A DNA stretch of 64,000 nucleotides from JAGNKE01 sp965230245 (GCA_965230245.1 OZ246000.1:1116001-1180000); one strand, 5' to 3'; shown: positions 25,759 through 34,994, counted from the first letter of the stretch. Numbers and translations: made by a program. Notes: generated by a model not told the origin, from the sequence alone.

Positions 25759-27015
25759 CTACTGATTCATGCTCTGGAAGAACTCGTCATTGTTCTTCGT
25801 CTGCTTCATCTTACCGAGCAGGAATTCAAGCGCATCGACCGTTCCCATCGGATTAAGAATACGGCGAAGCATCCACATTTTCTGCAGCGTAGCCTTATCA
25901 ACCAGAAGCTCTTCCTTACGCGTACCGGATTTCTGAATATCAATCGCGGGGAACACACGCTTATCGGCAAGCTTACGATCAAGCACAAGCTCGGAGTTAC
26001 CCGTACCCTTGAACTCTTCAAAGATCACCTCGTCCATACGCGAACCCGTATCAATCAACGCCGTCGCAATAATCGTCAAAGACCCGCCCTGCTCGATATT
26101 ACGCGCCGCACCGAAGAAACGCTTCGGACGCTGCAGTGCATTCGCATCCACACCACCGGTCAAAACCTTACCGGAGGACGGAACAACAGTGTTATAAGCA
26201 CGCGCCAGACGTGTAATAGAGTCCAACAGGATCACAACATCACGCTTATGCTCGACCAGACGCTTGGCCTTTTCCATCACCATCTCGGCAACTTGTACGT
26301 GGCGGGACGCCGGCTCGTCAAACGTAGAGGACACAACTTCACCGCGCACACTACGCGCCATGTCGGTCACTTCCTCGGGACGCTCATCAATCAGAAGAAC
26401 AATCAGATACGCATCCGGATGATTAATAGAAATCGAAGTGGCGATATTCTGCAACATCACCGTTTTACCCGTACGCGGCGGCGCAACGATCAATGCACGC
26501 TGCCCGAACCCGATCGGCGAAGTGAGCTCCATAACGCGCTGAACTTTCGAATCCTTGGTCGGATCTTCTATTTCTAGGTCAATTTTTCTGTCGGGATAAA
26601 GGGGGGTGAGGTTATCGAAGTTAATGCGGTGGCGGACTTTTTCGGGCGGCTCCTTGCCAATCGACCCCACCTTTAGCAGGGCAAAATATCGTTCCGAGTC
26701 TTTCGGGGCGCGAATTTCACCCTCGACAATATCACCCGTACGCAAACCGAAACGGCGCACCTGGCTCGGCGAAACATAAATATCGTCCGGCCCCGGCAAA
26801 TAGTTTTCTTCAGGAGAACGCAGGAAACCGAAACCGTCCTGCAAGACTTCAAGAACACCAACGCCGGAAATAGGAACACCTTGCTGCGCCAACTGTTTGA
26901 GGATTGCAAACATCATGTCCTGTTTGCGCATCGCGCTGCAATTCTCGATATCCAGTTCTTCTGCAAATGCCAAAAGCTCGGCAGGCGAACGTGTCTTTAA
27001 TTCCTGTAAATTCAT
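25759..27015 (-). CDS. rho: Transcription termination factor Rho
   Basis: Rho is the hexameric RNA helicase that ends untranslated transcripts. It has the N-terminal helical bundle (LQELKTRSPAELLAFAEEL), the OB fold with RNP motif DGFGFLRSPEENYLPGPDD, Walker A APPRTGKTVML, Walker B VVILLDSITRLARAYN, and the Q- and R-loops (GGVDANALQRPKRFFGAAR). The C-terminus ends KQTKNNDEFFQSMNQ. It is 418 residues with no insertion in the N-terminal domain. A good sigma-70 promoter lies about 170 bases upstream, leaving a long leader, consistent with the autoregulation known for rho genes elsewhere. Confidence 0.97.
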   Translation of the reverse strand: MNLQELKTRSPAELLAFAEELDIENCSAMRKQDMMFAILKQLAQQGVPISGVGVLEVLQDGFGFLRSPEENYLPGPDDIYVSPSQVRRFGLRTGDIVEGEIRAPKDSERYFALLKVGSIGKEPPEKVRHRINFDNLTPLYPDRKIDLEIEDPTKDSKVQRVMELTSPIGFGQRALIVAPPRTGKTVMLQNIATSISINHPDAYLIVLLIDERPEEVTDMARSVRGEVVSSTFDEPASRHVQVAEMVMEKAKRLVEHKRDVVILLDSITRLARAYNTVVPSSGKVLTGGVDANALQRPKRFFGAARNIEQGGSLTIIATALIDTGSRMDEVIFEEFKGTGNSELVLDRKLADKRVFPAIDIQKSGTRKEELLVDKATLQKMWMLRRILNPMGTVDALEFLLGKMKQTKNNDEFFQSMNQ

Positions 27016-27316
27016 GAGATACTCTTATTCATCGTTTTCAAATAGGAAAACTTACAACCCTGTGAAGGATGCAAATAAATCAGTCTGTTGTGCTAAAAAG
27101 TTCTAATTAATTCCCATCGATCTATCCCGCGCCAAACCCATCGGCAAAATCAAAGATAGTCGTCATTTCTGGATTTATTACTAGACAAATTCCTTATAGC
27201 CAGCCCGCAGAAACCTGTCAAGAAAATATATGGTTTTACGTTAACTCCCCGTTACTAAGGCCCGATTTTCTGAGGATTTAGCAGAATTCAAAGACGTAAA
27301 CTACTGGAAGAGAATG
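27016..27316. other. rho leader and hemJ-rho spacer
   Basis: About 300 bases upstream of rho on the minus strand. It contains the rho promoter (27193-27221) and a predicted ~170-base untranslated leader. The part beyond the promoter (27222-27316) separates it from the end of hemJ; I see no gene there. Confidence 0.5.
27193..27221 (-). promoter_or_regulatory. Sigma-70 promoter of rho
   Basis: Read on the minus strand: TTGACA (27216-27221), a 17-base spacer, then TATAAG (27193-27198). The -35 is perfect, the -10 differs at one base and the spacing is ideal. Transcription should start near 27186. Confidence 0.8.
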
Positions 27317-27766
27317 CTAAAACGGCTCAACAACTGCCAAAATCACGACAATAATCATGATGATAGTCGGCACTTCGTTAAGAATTCGAAAAAATTTCTC
27401 ATCTTTCTCGTTTTCATCCTTGGCAAAGTTTTTCACATGCTTGGAAAACATACCGTGTACGCCAGAAAGAACAAACACCAGCAACAATTTCGTATGCATC
27501 CATGGCTCGCCCTTATAATACTCCCAATTCGCATACAGCATCATCAAACCGAAAACCCAGGTCGCTATCATCGCGGGATTAATGATGATTTTCAGAAGCC
27601 TGCGCTCCATCACCTTGAACGTCTCGGATTGCACCGATCCCTTCTCCGCCGCGCAGTGATAAACAAACAGTCGCGGCAGATACAACATCCCCGCCATCCA
27701 TGATATGACTGCAATAATATGCAGCGCCCTGATCCACTCGAAATACTGGGTAAAGAAATCAGCCAT
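27317..27766 (-). CDS. hemJ: Protoporphyrinogen IX oxidase HemJ
   Basis: HemJ is the membrane-bound enzyme that oxidises protoporphyrinogen IX to protoporphyrin IX in many alphaproteobacteria lacking HemG or HemY. Four transmembrane helices are visible in 149 residues; the conserved His-containing first helix reads WIRALHIIAVISWMAGMLYLPRL, followed by the second conserved motif LLKIIINPAMIATWVFGL. It lies in a haem gene cluster and overlaps the metallophosphoesterase gene by 8 bases. Confidence 0.93.
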   Translation of the reverse strand: MADFFTQYFEWIRALHIIAVISWMAGMLYLPRLFVYHCAAEKGSVQSETFKVMERRLLKIIINPAMIATWVFGLMMLYANWEYYKGEPWMHTKLLLVFVLSGVHGMFSKHVKNFAKDENEKDEKFFRILNEVPTIIMIIVVILAVVEPF

Positions 27767-28415
27767 TGATCTTCTCTAGTCTCTCTTTAAAGTTTTCATC
27801 ACTCATGTCAAAAGTCCGAACATGCATCATCTCAAAATCAACAAGCAAACACACCGGATCCTGATCACGAACAATAGTTCCCGCATTAATAATGACGACA
27901 TTCTTGAAATTCTCAACCATAGGAACATGTGTATGCCCGTTAACAATAAAGGCATAATCATTAGAATCCGCGATGTCATGAAGGCTTGTAAGTGTTCGAA
28001 TGTCATACCACTTATTTCCGGGCTCAACGCCGCCCATATCATAATCGCCGACACCGTGACAGAACAGTAACCTGCCTTTGGGTGTTTCAAAATCTATACG
28101 AACAGGCAAGTCTCTAATAAATTTCAAATCTTCTTCCGTACAATCCTCGGGCCAAATTAAGTTAGGTATATCCCGATCCATGTCCCCCCGCACCGTATGA
28201 AGCCAGCGATCATGATTACCCTTAACGGTAATAACATCATGTTCTTTTAAAAGACCGACACATCTGGAAAAATCGCCGACACCATCGGCAACATCCCCGA
28301 CACAAAGTATTTTATCAGGCGAAAACGATTTTAGATGCTCAATTGATTTTTCTAGGAAAATATCATCACAATGGACATCACCAATGACACCGACAAGCGA
28401 CAAGGAAGAAGGCAT
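27759..28415 (-). CDS. Calcineurin-like metallophosphoesterase
   Basis: A 218-residue metallophosphoesterase of the YfcE/MJ0936-like type. Metal-binding motifs in order: GVIGDVHCD (D-x-H), CVGDVADG (GD), VKGNHDRW (GNHD), FCHGVGDYD (H) and INGHTHVPM (GH-x-H). The substrate is not predictable; relatives hydrolyse cyclic nucleotides or other phosphodiesters. ATG 28415 is preferred over GTG 28424, which would overlap hemH. It is placed between hemH and hemJ and probably co-transcribed. Confidence 0.9.
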   Translation of the reverse strand: MPSSLSLVGVIGDVHCDDIFLEKSIEHLKSFSPDKILCVGDVADGVGDFSRCVGLLKEHDVITVKGNHDRWLHTVRGDMDRDIPNLIWPEDCTEEDLKFIRDLPVRIDFETPKGRLLFCHGVGDYDMGGVEPGNKWYDIRTLTSLHDIADSNDYAFIVNGHTHVPMVENFKNVVIINAGTIVRDQDPVCLLVDFEMMHVRTFDMSDENFKERLEKING

Positions 28416-28417
28416 GC

Positions 28418-29491
28418 TTACCACTTCAAACTACGCATACAACAGCGATCAAAACCGGACGGACAGACGACTTCGCCGCCCTCGGCGTACACACCCTGCT
28501 TGTGGAGATGATCCCGTACCAGTTTTTCCAGACCCTCTATATAGGCCGCGCCTGTTCCAACCGTCATCGCGCGGTAATATCCTTCGATCCCCAGCTCCTC
28601 GGCCAGTTCTTTATACTCGATATCCAGCTCGACCAGCGTCTCGACATGCTCCTGCGTAAAGGCATGCGGATAAATGATAACGGCCTTGCCGTCTTCTTTA
28701 GCCTTGTCCAGAACCTCCTCGACCGAGGGTCCGATCCATTTCATCGGCCCCACGCGGCTCTGATAACACGCCTGCCAGTCAATCTCCTCGACGCCCAGCT
28801 CCGCACAAATGCGTTCAACAATCCGTTCTGCCGTTTGTTCACATTGCCATTGATAAGGATCGCCGTTCTTCACAATTTTTTCCGGCAAACCGTGTGCGGA
28901 GAATAATACGCGCGGGTTTTCATGCCCATCCGCCTGCGCCTGTTTATAAACCTCAAGAATATTATCCGTCGATACTTTCAAAAACCCGTCATTCTCGGGA
29001 TAGCAGCAAATCACACTCCATTCGGGCATATACTCCGCGGTATCCGAGGCTTTCTTCCAGTTTTCCAGCGAAGACCACGTCGTCGTTGTAGAGAATTGCG
29101 GATAAAGCGGCAGAAACACAATATGATCCGCATCCCAATCCCGAACCTCGCGCACAACCTGTGGCGCCATTGGATGCCAGTAGCGCATCGAAACAAAAAC
29201 CTTAAACTCTTCATCCGCAGAATTCTGATTAAGCAAAACTTCCAGAGCATCGGCTTGTGCTTTAGAGTTTTCCAGCAACGGCGACTTATCACCCAACTCT
29301 GAATAACTCTCCGCCGCTTCACCCTTTGATCGTTTCGAACTGATATATGCAGCCAGAAAACATCGGATCGGAATAGGGGCACCGATAATATTCTTATCCA
29401 TGAAGAAGTTCATCAGAAACGGCTTGATCGAGGACTTACTGTCCGGTCCGCCCAGATTAAACATCACAACAGCGACTTTTTTCTTTGCCAT
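28418..29491 (-). CDS. hemH: Ferrochelatase
   Basis: HemH inserts ferrous iron into protoporphyrin IX, the final step of haem synthesis. Signatures: KVAVVMFNLGGPDS, LPLYPQFSTTTTWSS, the active-site motif LFSAHGLPEKIV with catalytic His, CYQSRVGPMKWIGPS and IYPHAFTQEHVETLVELDIEY. It is 357 residues, normal length. Its Cys-containing C-terminus (CPSGFDRCCMRS) resembles the iron-sulphur-ligand tail of some proteobacterial ferrochelatases. It follows hemE after 4 bases. Confidence 0.96.
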   Translation of the reverse strand: MAKKKVAVVMFNLGGPDSKSSIKPFLMNFFMDKNIIGAPIPIRCFLAAYISSKRSKGEAAESYSELGDKSPLLENSKAQADALEVLLNQNSADEEFKVFVSMRYWHPMAPQVVREVRDWDADHIVFLPLYPQFSTTTTWSSLENWKKASDTAEYMPEWSVICCYPENDGFLKVSTDNILEVYKQAQADGHENPRVLFSAHGLPEKIVKNGDPYQWQCEQTAERIVERICAELGVEEIDWQACYQSRVGPMKWIGPSVEEVLDKAKEDGKAVIIYPHAFTQEHVETLVELDIEYKELAEELGIEGYYRAMTVGTGAAYIEGLEKLVRDHLHKQGVYAEGGEVVCPSGFDRCCMRSLKW

Positions 29492-29495
29492 GTTT

Positions 29496-30554
29496 CTAAT
29501 CCTTCTTTCCTAAATCCCGAATGGTCTTCACCGCCAGCTCGACATGCTCGACAGGTGTCTCCTTGTTAATGCCATGCCCGAGATTAAAGATAAACGGCCC
29601 GTCTGAAAAGTCCGTGATAATTTTCTCGATAGCCATCACCAACGCATCGCCGCCGGCCAGCAAAGCCACCGGATCCAGATTACCCTGAACGGGAACCATC
29701 GACTGTAGCGTTCGTGCCGCCCATTTCGTATCAAGCTGCTGATCCATCGAAACCGCACTCACACCCGTATCCTGAATATAGGCAAGGTAATTATGCCCGA
29801 CCGCACGCGGAAAACCGATAATAGGAACATCGGGATAAACATCACGCACCAGATCAACAATTTTGCGGGTAGGGGAGATCACCCATTTTCTGAACTGGCT
29901 TGCATCAACCGCGCTCGCCCAGCTGTCAAAAATCTGAACGGCTTCAGCCCCTGCTTTGATCTGATTGATCAGGTAACTCGCCGTACACTCGACAAGCATA
30001 TCAATCAACTCCGAAAACATTTTTTCATCACGATAAGCCATTGTTTTAACATGAAGAAAATCTTTACTCGAACCGCCTTCAACCATATAGCAAGCAACCG
30101 TCCAAGGCGCCCCGGCAAAGCCCAGCGTTGTCGTTCCGCCAAACCCTTCCTCCTGCAAACCGCTTTTCACACGGGCAATGGTTTCGTAAATCGGTGATAA
30201 CGTTTCATCGAACTTTGAAAAATTAAGCTTGGAAATTTGCGATGCCTCACGGATCGGCTCCAGCTTCGGCCCTTCGCCCTGAACAAACTCAAGCTTCTGC
30301 CCCATAGCCTGTGGTGTCACCAGAATATCCGAAAATATAATCGCCCCGTCCATCCCGAACCGTCTGATCGGCTGAAGCGTAACCTCCGCTGCAAACTCTG
30401 GATTGTAAACCATATCAAGAAAACCGCCTGCCTCCGCTCGCAATTTCCGATACTCGGGCAAATACCGCCCCGCCTGCCGCATAAACCAAAACGGCACATG
30501 ATCCGGCTCGTATCCCTTCAAAACTTCCAACAGGTTCTTCTTCTGGCTTACCAT
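29496..30554 (-). CDS. hemE: Uroporphyrinogen decarboxylase
   Basis: HemE decarboxylates the four acetate groups of uroporphyrinogen III to give coproporphyrinogen III. Motifs are FWFMRQAGRYLPEYR (the substrate-binding Arg region), FSDILVTPQAMGQ, GFAGAPWTVACYMVEGG and FNLGHGINKETPVEHV. It is 352 residues. It is the first gene of the hemE-hemH-phosphoesterase-hemJ unit and borders the AT-rich gap proposed as oriC, as hemE does in Caulobacter and Rickettsia. Confidence 0.97.
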   Translation of the reverse strand: MVSQKKNLLEVLKGYEPDHVPFWFMRQAGRYLPEYRKLRAEAGGFLDMVYNPEFAAEVTLQPIRRFGMDGAIIFSDILVTPQAMGQKLEFVQGEGPKLEPIREASQISKLNFSKFDETLSPIYETIARVKSGLQEEGFGGTTTLGFAGAPWTVACYMVEGGSSKDFLHVKTMAYRDEKMFSELIDMLVECTASYLINQIKAGAEAVQIFDSWASAVDASQFRKWVISPTRKIVDLVRDVYPDVPIIGFPRAVGHNYLAYIQDTGVSAVSMDQQLDTKWAARTLQSMVPVQGNLDPVALLAGGDALVMAIEKIITDFSDGPFIFNLGHGINKETPVEHVELAVKTIRDLGKKD

Positions 30555-30970
30555 ACAATCAGCATCCTTCTTCGTCTCATCTCATTCGAGCAAACAAGAT
30601 AGCCCTAAAAAGAAATAATAAAAGTATTTTTAAAAAGGTTTTTTTAGATAGTAGGACCCGTGAACAACGGGGATTAAAATTTTAACGAATATTGCTCACA
30701 GAGTTATCATCATATTGACTCAAAGCTGAGCGACGATTCGTTATGATTCCTCCAGAAAGTTATGTCCACCCCGTTTTCATTTTCCCGTCGTGGAAGACAC
30801 CTTCATTGGCACACAGTATAAAATCGGGGTAACTTCATCCCCTGAGTTATACAGGAAACGCTCTTCGATTCTCTCACAAGGTTTTACAGACGCGTTCATT
30901 TGATCTTAATATATTTAATGTCAGATACTGGCAGAAAGTTCCATTTCGATTCGCAAAAGATATATATGCA
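30555..30970. other. Candidate replication origin region next to hemE
   Basis: A 416-base, AT-rich gene-free gap. Five GANTC sites (the CcrM methylation target of alphaproteobacteria) fall within 236 bases at 30717, 30735, 30745, 30867 and 30948. Several TTAT-starting 9-mers (TTATACAGG, TTATGTCCA, TTATCATCA) are weak DnaA-box matches, but I found no perfect box. The hemE-adjacent position is that of oriC in Caulobacter and Rickettsia (established knowledge). It also holds the hemE promoter and possibly TTTACA-N18-TAATAT (30883-30912) for the downstream plus-strand gene. Confidence 0.4.
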
Positions 30971-31585
30971 ATGTTTGACGAAGCTTACACCAAATTGGAA
31001 ATAGAAGAAGTCGCTTCCATATTGGATCGTGTGAATAAAAAGGTTGAGGGCAGCCTGTTCGACCCGTTGGAGACGACAATCCTTGCCGTCGATGTTCCGT
31101 ATTATCCCGGTTACCGTTTTCTGGATATCGCAGATCATGCGACAAATCCGCCTTTGCAAAGATACGTTCTGCAAAAGGATAAGGACTTCACATTGCTGGA
31201 TTGGTCTTACAAACAAATCTATGAAGTGAATGAAGCCGCACCGATCAGTCTGAATGATAAAAACGTCCTGGACTATGTTCGTTTCTTTTTCAGCTACGTA
31301 AGAGGACGCCACGGCCGCTTTATTCTATGCGAAAGTCTGGAGAACATAAACTGGAGCGAAGATCTTCCGGCCGCCGAAAGAAAAACAATCGGCAAAATGG
31401 TCGAACCGATGAAGATTGTTGAAAAAATGAAAAACGGTGTTTTCAAGATCGAAGCAAAGATGATGTTGAAAGACACATTGTTCAGCGCCGATGTCTTCGT
31501 CGAACCGAACGGAAAAGTTGTCCTGACCAATCATATGATCCTATCGGATAAGATGCCCGTTCTGGATAACGTCGCCGGAAATTAA
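30971..31585 (+). CDS. Hypothetical protein
   Basis: A 204-residue soluble protein with no signal peptide or membrane segment. It looks like an ordered alpha/beta protein: an N-terminal helix (YTKLEIEEVASILDRVNKKV), a central region with DYVRFFFSYVRGRHGRFILC and a beta-rich C-terminal half (VFKIEAKMMLKDTLFSADV). I recognise no family. The ATG at 30971 follows a possible weak promoter in the candidate origin region. The next gene on the same strand is 269 bases away, so it is probably a separate unit. Confidence 0.6.
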   Translation: MFDEAYTKLEIEEVASILDRVNKKVEGSLFDPLETTILAVDVPYYPGYRFLDIADHATNPPLQRYVLQKDKDFTLLDWSYKQIYEVNEAAPISLNDKNVLDYVRFFFSYVRGRHGRFILCESLENINWSEDLPAAERKTIGKMVEPMKIVEKMKNGVFKIEAKMMLKDTLFSADVFVEPNGKVVLTNHMILSDKMPVLDNVAGN

Positions 31586-31854
31586 ATCTCCGAATTCCCA
31601 CATCTTTTTAAATAACCAAAAACGCGCAAAACCGGCGCAATTATGCGTGATGCACCGCAATAATTAATCCTATCTTTACCACCTGTTAAGCCCTTGTTAG
31701 GAAACAGAAAAATTTTTCTTCAAAAAAACGGATTTTCTGCCATTTGGTAGGAAAGCATTAATAACTCACGCGCATAATTAAACAGTAGCGCAGGGGATGC
31801 TGCGTTCTTTTTGGCACATACAATCACTATTGTTTCGACTGGTTTTGGGTTCTT

Positions 31855-33201
31855 ATGAGCGATATTATTTTTAAATCTTTTGGTGCGAAGAACAAAGATG
31901 ACAGGGTTTGCCGTGTTGCTTACACGTTGAATCACGAGCAGCCTGTCCTGTGTACCTATATTGATGATCAACCGTTATTCTATTTCGATGAAGAAGTTTT
32001 GATCGAAGACGAAGACGGCTTCAACGAAGGAGAACTGGAGATCCTCGAGCAGGAAATCGAAATCCTGAAAGAGGAGATCGAAGCGTTTGAACGTTATGCC
32101 ATCACCTCTTCCGAAACTGCCGAGAAGAAATATATGGAATTCAAGGAGAATGCGGACTCTCTGCATGCTCTGTCTGAGTACGACCACGACGAAAAACTGG
32201 TCGGCCTCTTAAACACACTTAATAAAAGCCGTCTGGCCAGAGCGTATCTGGAAACAGCGGACGAGAATAATATAGAGATCGTGATAAGCAGACAGGTAGA
32301 AAATGCCTTTTACGATCGTCGCAGCGGGACTATTTCAATCAATCCGGACATGGACGAAGTCGATCAGCTTTTAATGCTGAGTAAAGAGCTTCGCCGCCAC
32401 TGGCAGCATCGTCAGGGCGTTCTGGTCAACCCGCTTTTATTCCAGCCGGACAACGCCATACTGGTTAACCGCGTTCTGGAAGCCGACCTGATGGTCTCGG
32501 CGGTAAGAATTGCTTGGGAACTTCAACTCTCTAGTTACCGTGATCTTTGGAACAGAATTGAAGACTCCCCGATGCACGACCTCGCCCGTTCCTATGCACG
32601 CGAGGCAAACAGCGACTTCCGCACGATCAATAACGGAATCGCCAGTGCGTCGATCTTCGAAACATGGTTTTTATCGGAACGCTGCATGAGTCAGGACAAA
32701 AAGCTTGTTCAGGCAATGCTCGCGGATTATAACGGATATGTCTTTGAAGATATCCACACATCCAAGACAGTCACTGCGGAACTCATTGCCGGCCTTGGCA
32801 CTATGCCGTTCGGCAAAAATTACCTGGCTGTTCATGCCAATGTCATTATGAACGACCCAATATTTACTGAAGTACGTGACCGCTCTAACGCGAATTTCCT
32901 ATGGTTTATCAAGTTTGAAAGGTCATTTAAAGAAACGGAACACGATTTGCAAAACGGTTCAGACTTATCCACACAAGGCGATCGCCCTGTGATCAATTTT
33001 CAAAGTCAGGACCAATTTAATGCAAGCCAATCAACCGCAGAAGTTATTCAACTTTTCGAAAATGTCGAAACAGATCAGGACACAAAACAGACCGATGGCA
33101 GACAATTCAACATCTTGTCAGGAGAGCAAACAGGCCGCGCCATCGGATATGAACGCGCAGACGCAAACATCATTCAACTGCGATACGGTTCAGACGAGTA
33201 G
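31855..33201 (+). CDS. DUF6782-like protein with a degenerate metallopeptidase motif
   Basis: A 448-residue protein. After a short N-terminal beta region and an acidic Glu-rich helix (residues ~45-85), residues ~120-350 resemble the DUF6782 'putative metallopeptidase' family as I recall it: ISINPDMDEVDQLLMLSKELRRHWQHRQG followed by a helical domain with FETWF and GLGTMPFGKNYL. The expected zinc-binding pattern (HELRH-like) reads KELRRHWQ here, so both histidines are displaced and catalysis is doubtful. The C-terminal ~90 residues are polar and probably disordered; their coding sequence overlaps the next gene. Confidence 0.55.
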   Translation: MSDIIFKSFGAKNKDDRVCRVAYTLNHEQPVLCTYIDDQPLFYFDEEVLIEDEDGFNEGELEILEQEIEILKEEIEAFERYAITSSETAEKKYMEFKENADSLHALSEYDHDEKLVGLLNTLNKSRLARAYLETADENNIEIVISRQVENAFYDRRSGTISINPDMDEVDQLLMLSKELRRHWQHRQGVLVNPLLFQPDNAILVNRVLEADLMVSAVRIAWELQLSSYRDLWNRIEDSPMHDLARSYAREANSDFRTINNGIASASIFETWFLSERCMSQDKKLVQAMLADYNGYVFEDIHTSKTVTAELIAGLGTMPFGKNYLAVHANVIMNDPIFTEVRDRSNANFLWFIKFERSFKETEHDLQNGSDLSTQGDRPVINFQSQDQFNASQSTAEVIQLFENVETDQDTKQTDGRQFNILSGEQTGRAIGYERADANIIQLRYGSDE

Positions 33202-34249
33202 AGATTCTAGAGCTGAGCACACTACTGACGGGTATTTTGATTTGAAGTCTAACTGGTCCTCAAAAAAGACATTCCTGTTCTCTTCGGAAACAGAAGATAT
33301 GTACGGCGGTCTTGAAGAAAGATGGCCGTTGGCAGACTTATACCTGAATGACGATGACTCCGCTCTTTCAGATTATGGCTTGATCCTGCAAGCGTGTATT
33401 GATGTCCTGAGTGCAAGCCCGTCTGCCCGCCTGATGATAAAGGAAGCGGTTTCCGAAAAATGGCAAATTTCCCTCAGCGATTTAAATGGCGGCGAATACT
33501 GGATTGATGTGGATGAGCGCCTGATCCTTTTGGATAACAATGCCCTCACGCCATCTGCTCTCTTCAACTCGAATTACTTCCAGAACATGCTCCTGATCAC
33601 AATGATCAAGGCCTTGCGCGACATTTGGCAGGAAAAACGCCACGGCGCGTTCGATGAATCCTACCGCGCAGAACACGTTATTACGATGGAGCGCATACGC
33701 GCGGCAGACTGCGACGTCGTCTCCGTTCTGGTTGCATGGGAACTCCGTTGTGAGGAACATTCCGATCTTTGGCGTCACCTGATCGGCTCCGAAAACGGCG
33801 ATCTGGCTATGTCATTCTCCGGTTTTCTGGAGCGTACACCCAGCGCACAATTTAACGGCAAGGCTCTGGCGGCCGTGTTCAAACAATGGTTCCGCTGCGA
33901 AGATCGTGTAAACGCTTGCGATCACAATTCCCTGGAATATCTGGACGAAGTCCTCGCCGAAACACAGGAACAAAATCCGTTCGGTGATAAAAAACCCTCA
34001 AAAATTAAAGTTGAAATCCTGTCCTGCCTGCCGGACAAGACGGCATATTTACGCGGCTTGGGCAGTGAAATCCTTAATGATCCTCTGTATTGCGGTATGG
34101 ATGATCCGATCAACCAGACCCACCTCTTCCACATCATGTATGATCTGGAAGCGACAATCGTGGAAAACGTGCCGTTCAGAGATCCGAAACTCGCAAAAAT
34201 GATGTTCCCGGATCAGCCGCAACCCGAAAAAATCACCCGCGTCGATTAA
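33095..34249 (+). CDS. DUF6782-like paralog, second copy
   Basis: A paralog of the preceding gene: the same order of motifs is visible, with EYWIDVDERLILLDNN, ITMIKALRDIWQEKRHG at the putative peptidase helix, AAVFKQWFRCEDR and CLPDKTAYLRGLG. The metal site is fully lost (KALRDIW). The start is uncertain: ATG 33020, 33095, 33149 and 33299 are all in frame, and I chose 33095 (384 residues). The three earlier ones overlap the upstream gene in another frame, which implies translational coupling; only 33299 avoids the overlap but removes protein-like sequence. Confidence 0.5.
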   Translation: MADNSTSCQESKQAAPSDMNAQTQTSFNCDTVQTSRDSRAEHTTDGYFDLKSNWSSKKTFLFSSETEDMYGGLEERWPLADLYLNDDDSALSDYGLILQACIDVLSASPSARLMIKEAVSEKWQISLSDLNGGEYWIDVDERLILLDNNALTPSALFNSNYFQNMLLITMIKALRDIWQEKRHGAFDESYRAEHVITMERIRAADCDVVSVLVAWELRCEEHSDLWRHLIGSENGDLAMSFSGFLERTPSAQFNGKALAAVFKQWFRCEDRVNACDHNSLEYLDEVLAETQEQNPFGDKKPSKIKVEILSCLPDKTAYLRGLGSEILNDPLYCGMDDPINQTHLFHIMYDLEATIVENVPFRDPKLAKMMFPDQPQPEKITRVD

Positions 34250-34276
34250 ATAGATCATTGAATAAAAGAGAGTTTG

Positions 34277-34981
34277 TCAGGAATTGGCTTCCTTAATCTT
34301 GTTCCAGAGCGGCTCTTTTAGCTCCTCGAGCAAAGCCTCATGTGCTTTTAGTTCGTCCTCGCTGGGTGTAAAAACCCGCGGCTCACGGAATTTTCGCTCA
34401 ACTGAAATCGCCTGACCGTTTCCGTTGTCTTTGCCCTGTCCGTTCTGTAGCAGACCCAGACCGTGCTGCCGCCCGCCTAAAAGCTCAAGGTAAACCTCAG
34501 CCAGCAATTCTGAGTCAAGCAAAGCGCCGTGATACGTCCGGTTGGAGTTATCAATCCCGAACCGCCGACAAAGCGCATCAAGATTAGCAGGCGAGCCGGG
34601 AAATTTTTTCCGCGCAATCATCAACGTATCCAGAGCGCGACTCCAAGGGATCGACGGATAACCCACGCCCTTGAGCTCCCAGTTAATAAACTTCATATCA
34701 AACTCGGCATTGTGAATGACAAGCTTGCTGTCATCGCCGATGAAGTCGATAAACTCCGAATACACTTGGGAAAAGACAGGCTTATCTCTCAGAAATTCAT
34801 TGGTAATCCCGTGAACGGCAATACTGTCCGAAGGAACCTCGCGTTCGGGATTAATGTAAAGCTGAAGTGTCTTGCCGGTCGGAAGGTGGTTTTCCAATTC
34901 GACAGCACCAATCTCGATGATACGATCACCGGTCTCGGGATCAAATCCCGTTGTTTCAGTATCCAGTACGATTTCACGCAT
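34277..34981 (-). CDS. dnaQ: DNA polymerase III epsilon subunit (3'-5' exonuclease)
   Basis: DnaQ is the proofreading exonuclease of the replicative polymerase. The DEDDh motifs are present: VLDTETTGFDPETGDRIIEIGAVE (ExoI), HNAEFDMKFINWEL (ExoII) and TYHGALLDSELLAEVYLEL (ExoIII with His and Asp). The C-terminal ~60 residues should contact the alpha subunit. It is 234 residues, as usual. It is the last gene of a minus-strand run ppsR-maf-aroE-coaE-amidotransferase-dnaQ. Confidence 0.95.
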   Translation of the reverse strand: MREIVLDTETTGFDPETGDRIIEIGAVELENHLPTGKTLQLYINPEREVPSDSIAVHGITNEFLRDKPVFSQVYSEFIDFIGDDSKLVIHNAEFDMKFINWELKGVGYPSIPWSRALDTLMIARKKFPGSPANLDALCRRFGIDNSNRTYHGALLDSELLAEVYLELLGGRQHGLGLLQNGQGKDNGNGQAISVERKFREPRVFTPSEDELKAHEALLEELKEPLWNKIKEANS

Positions 34982-34994
34982 AATAATGCTGTTC

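Noticed and set aside
30883..30912. Promoter TTTACA-N18-TAATAT before the 204-residue hypothetical gene
   Set aside because: Only moderate match in an AT-rich region; mentioned in the origin-region entry but not listed as a separate feature.
31686..31700. CtrA-like TTAA-N7-TTAG upstream of the first DUF6782-like gene
   Set aside because: One mismatch; sites of this quality are expected roughly twenty or more times by chance in the window.
32965..32973. Perfect DnaA box TTATCCACA as an origin marker
   Set aside because: It is single and inside a coding region; about one perfect box per two windows of this size is expected by chance.
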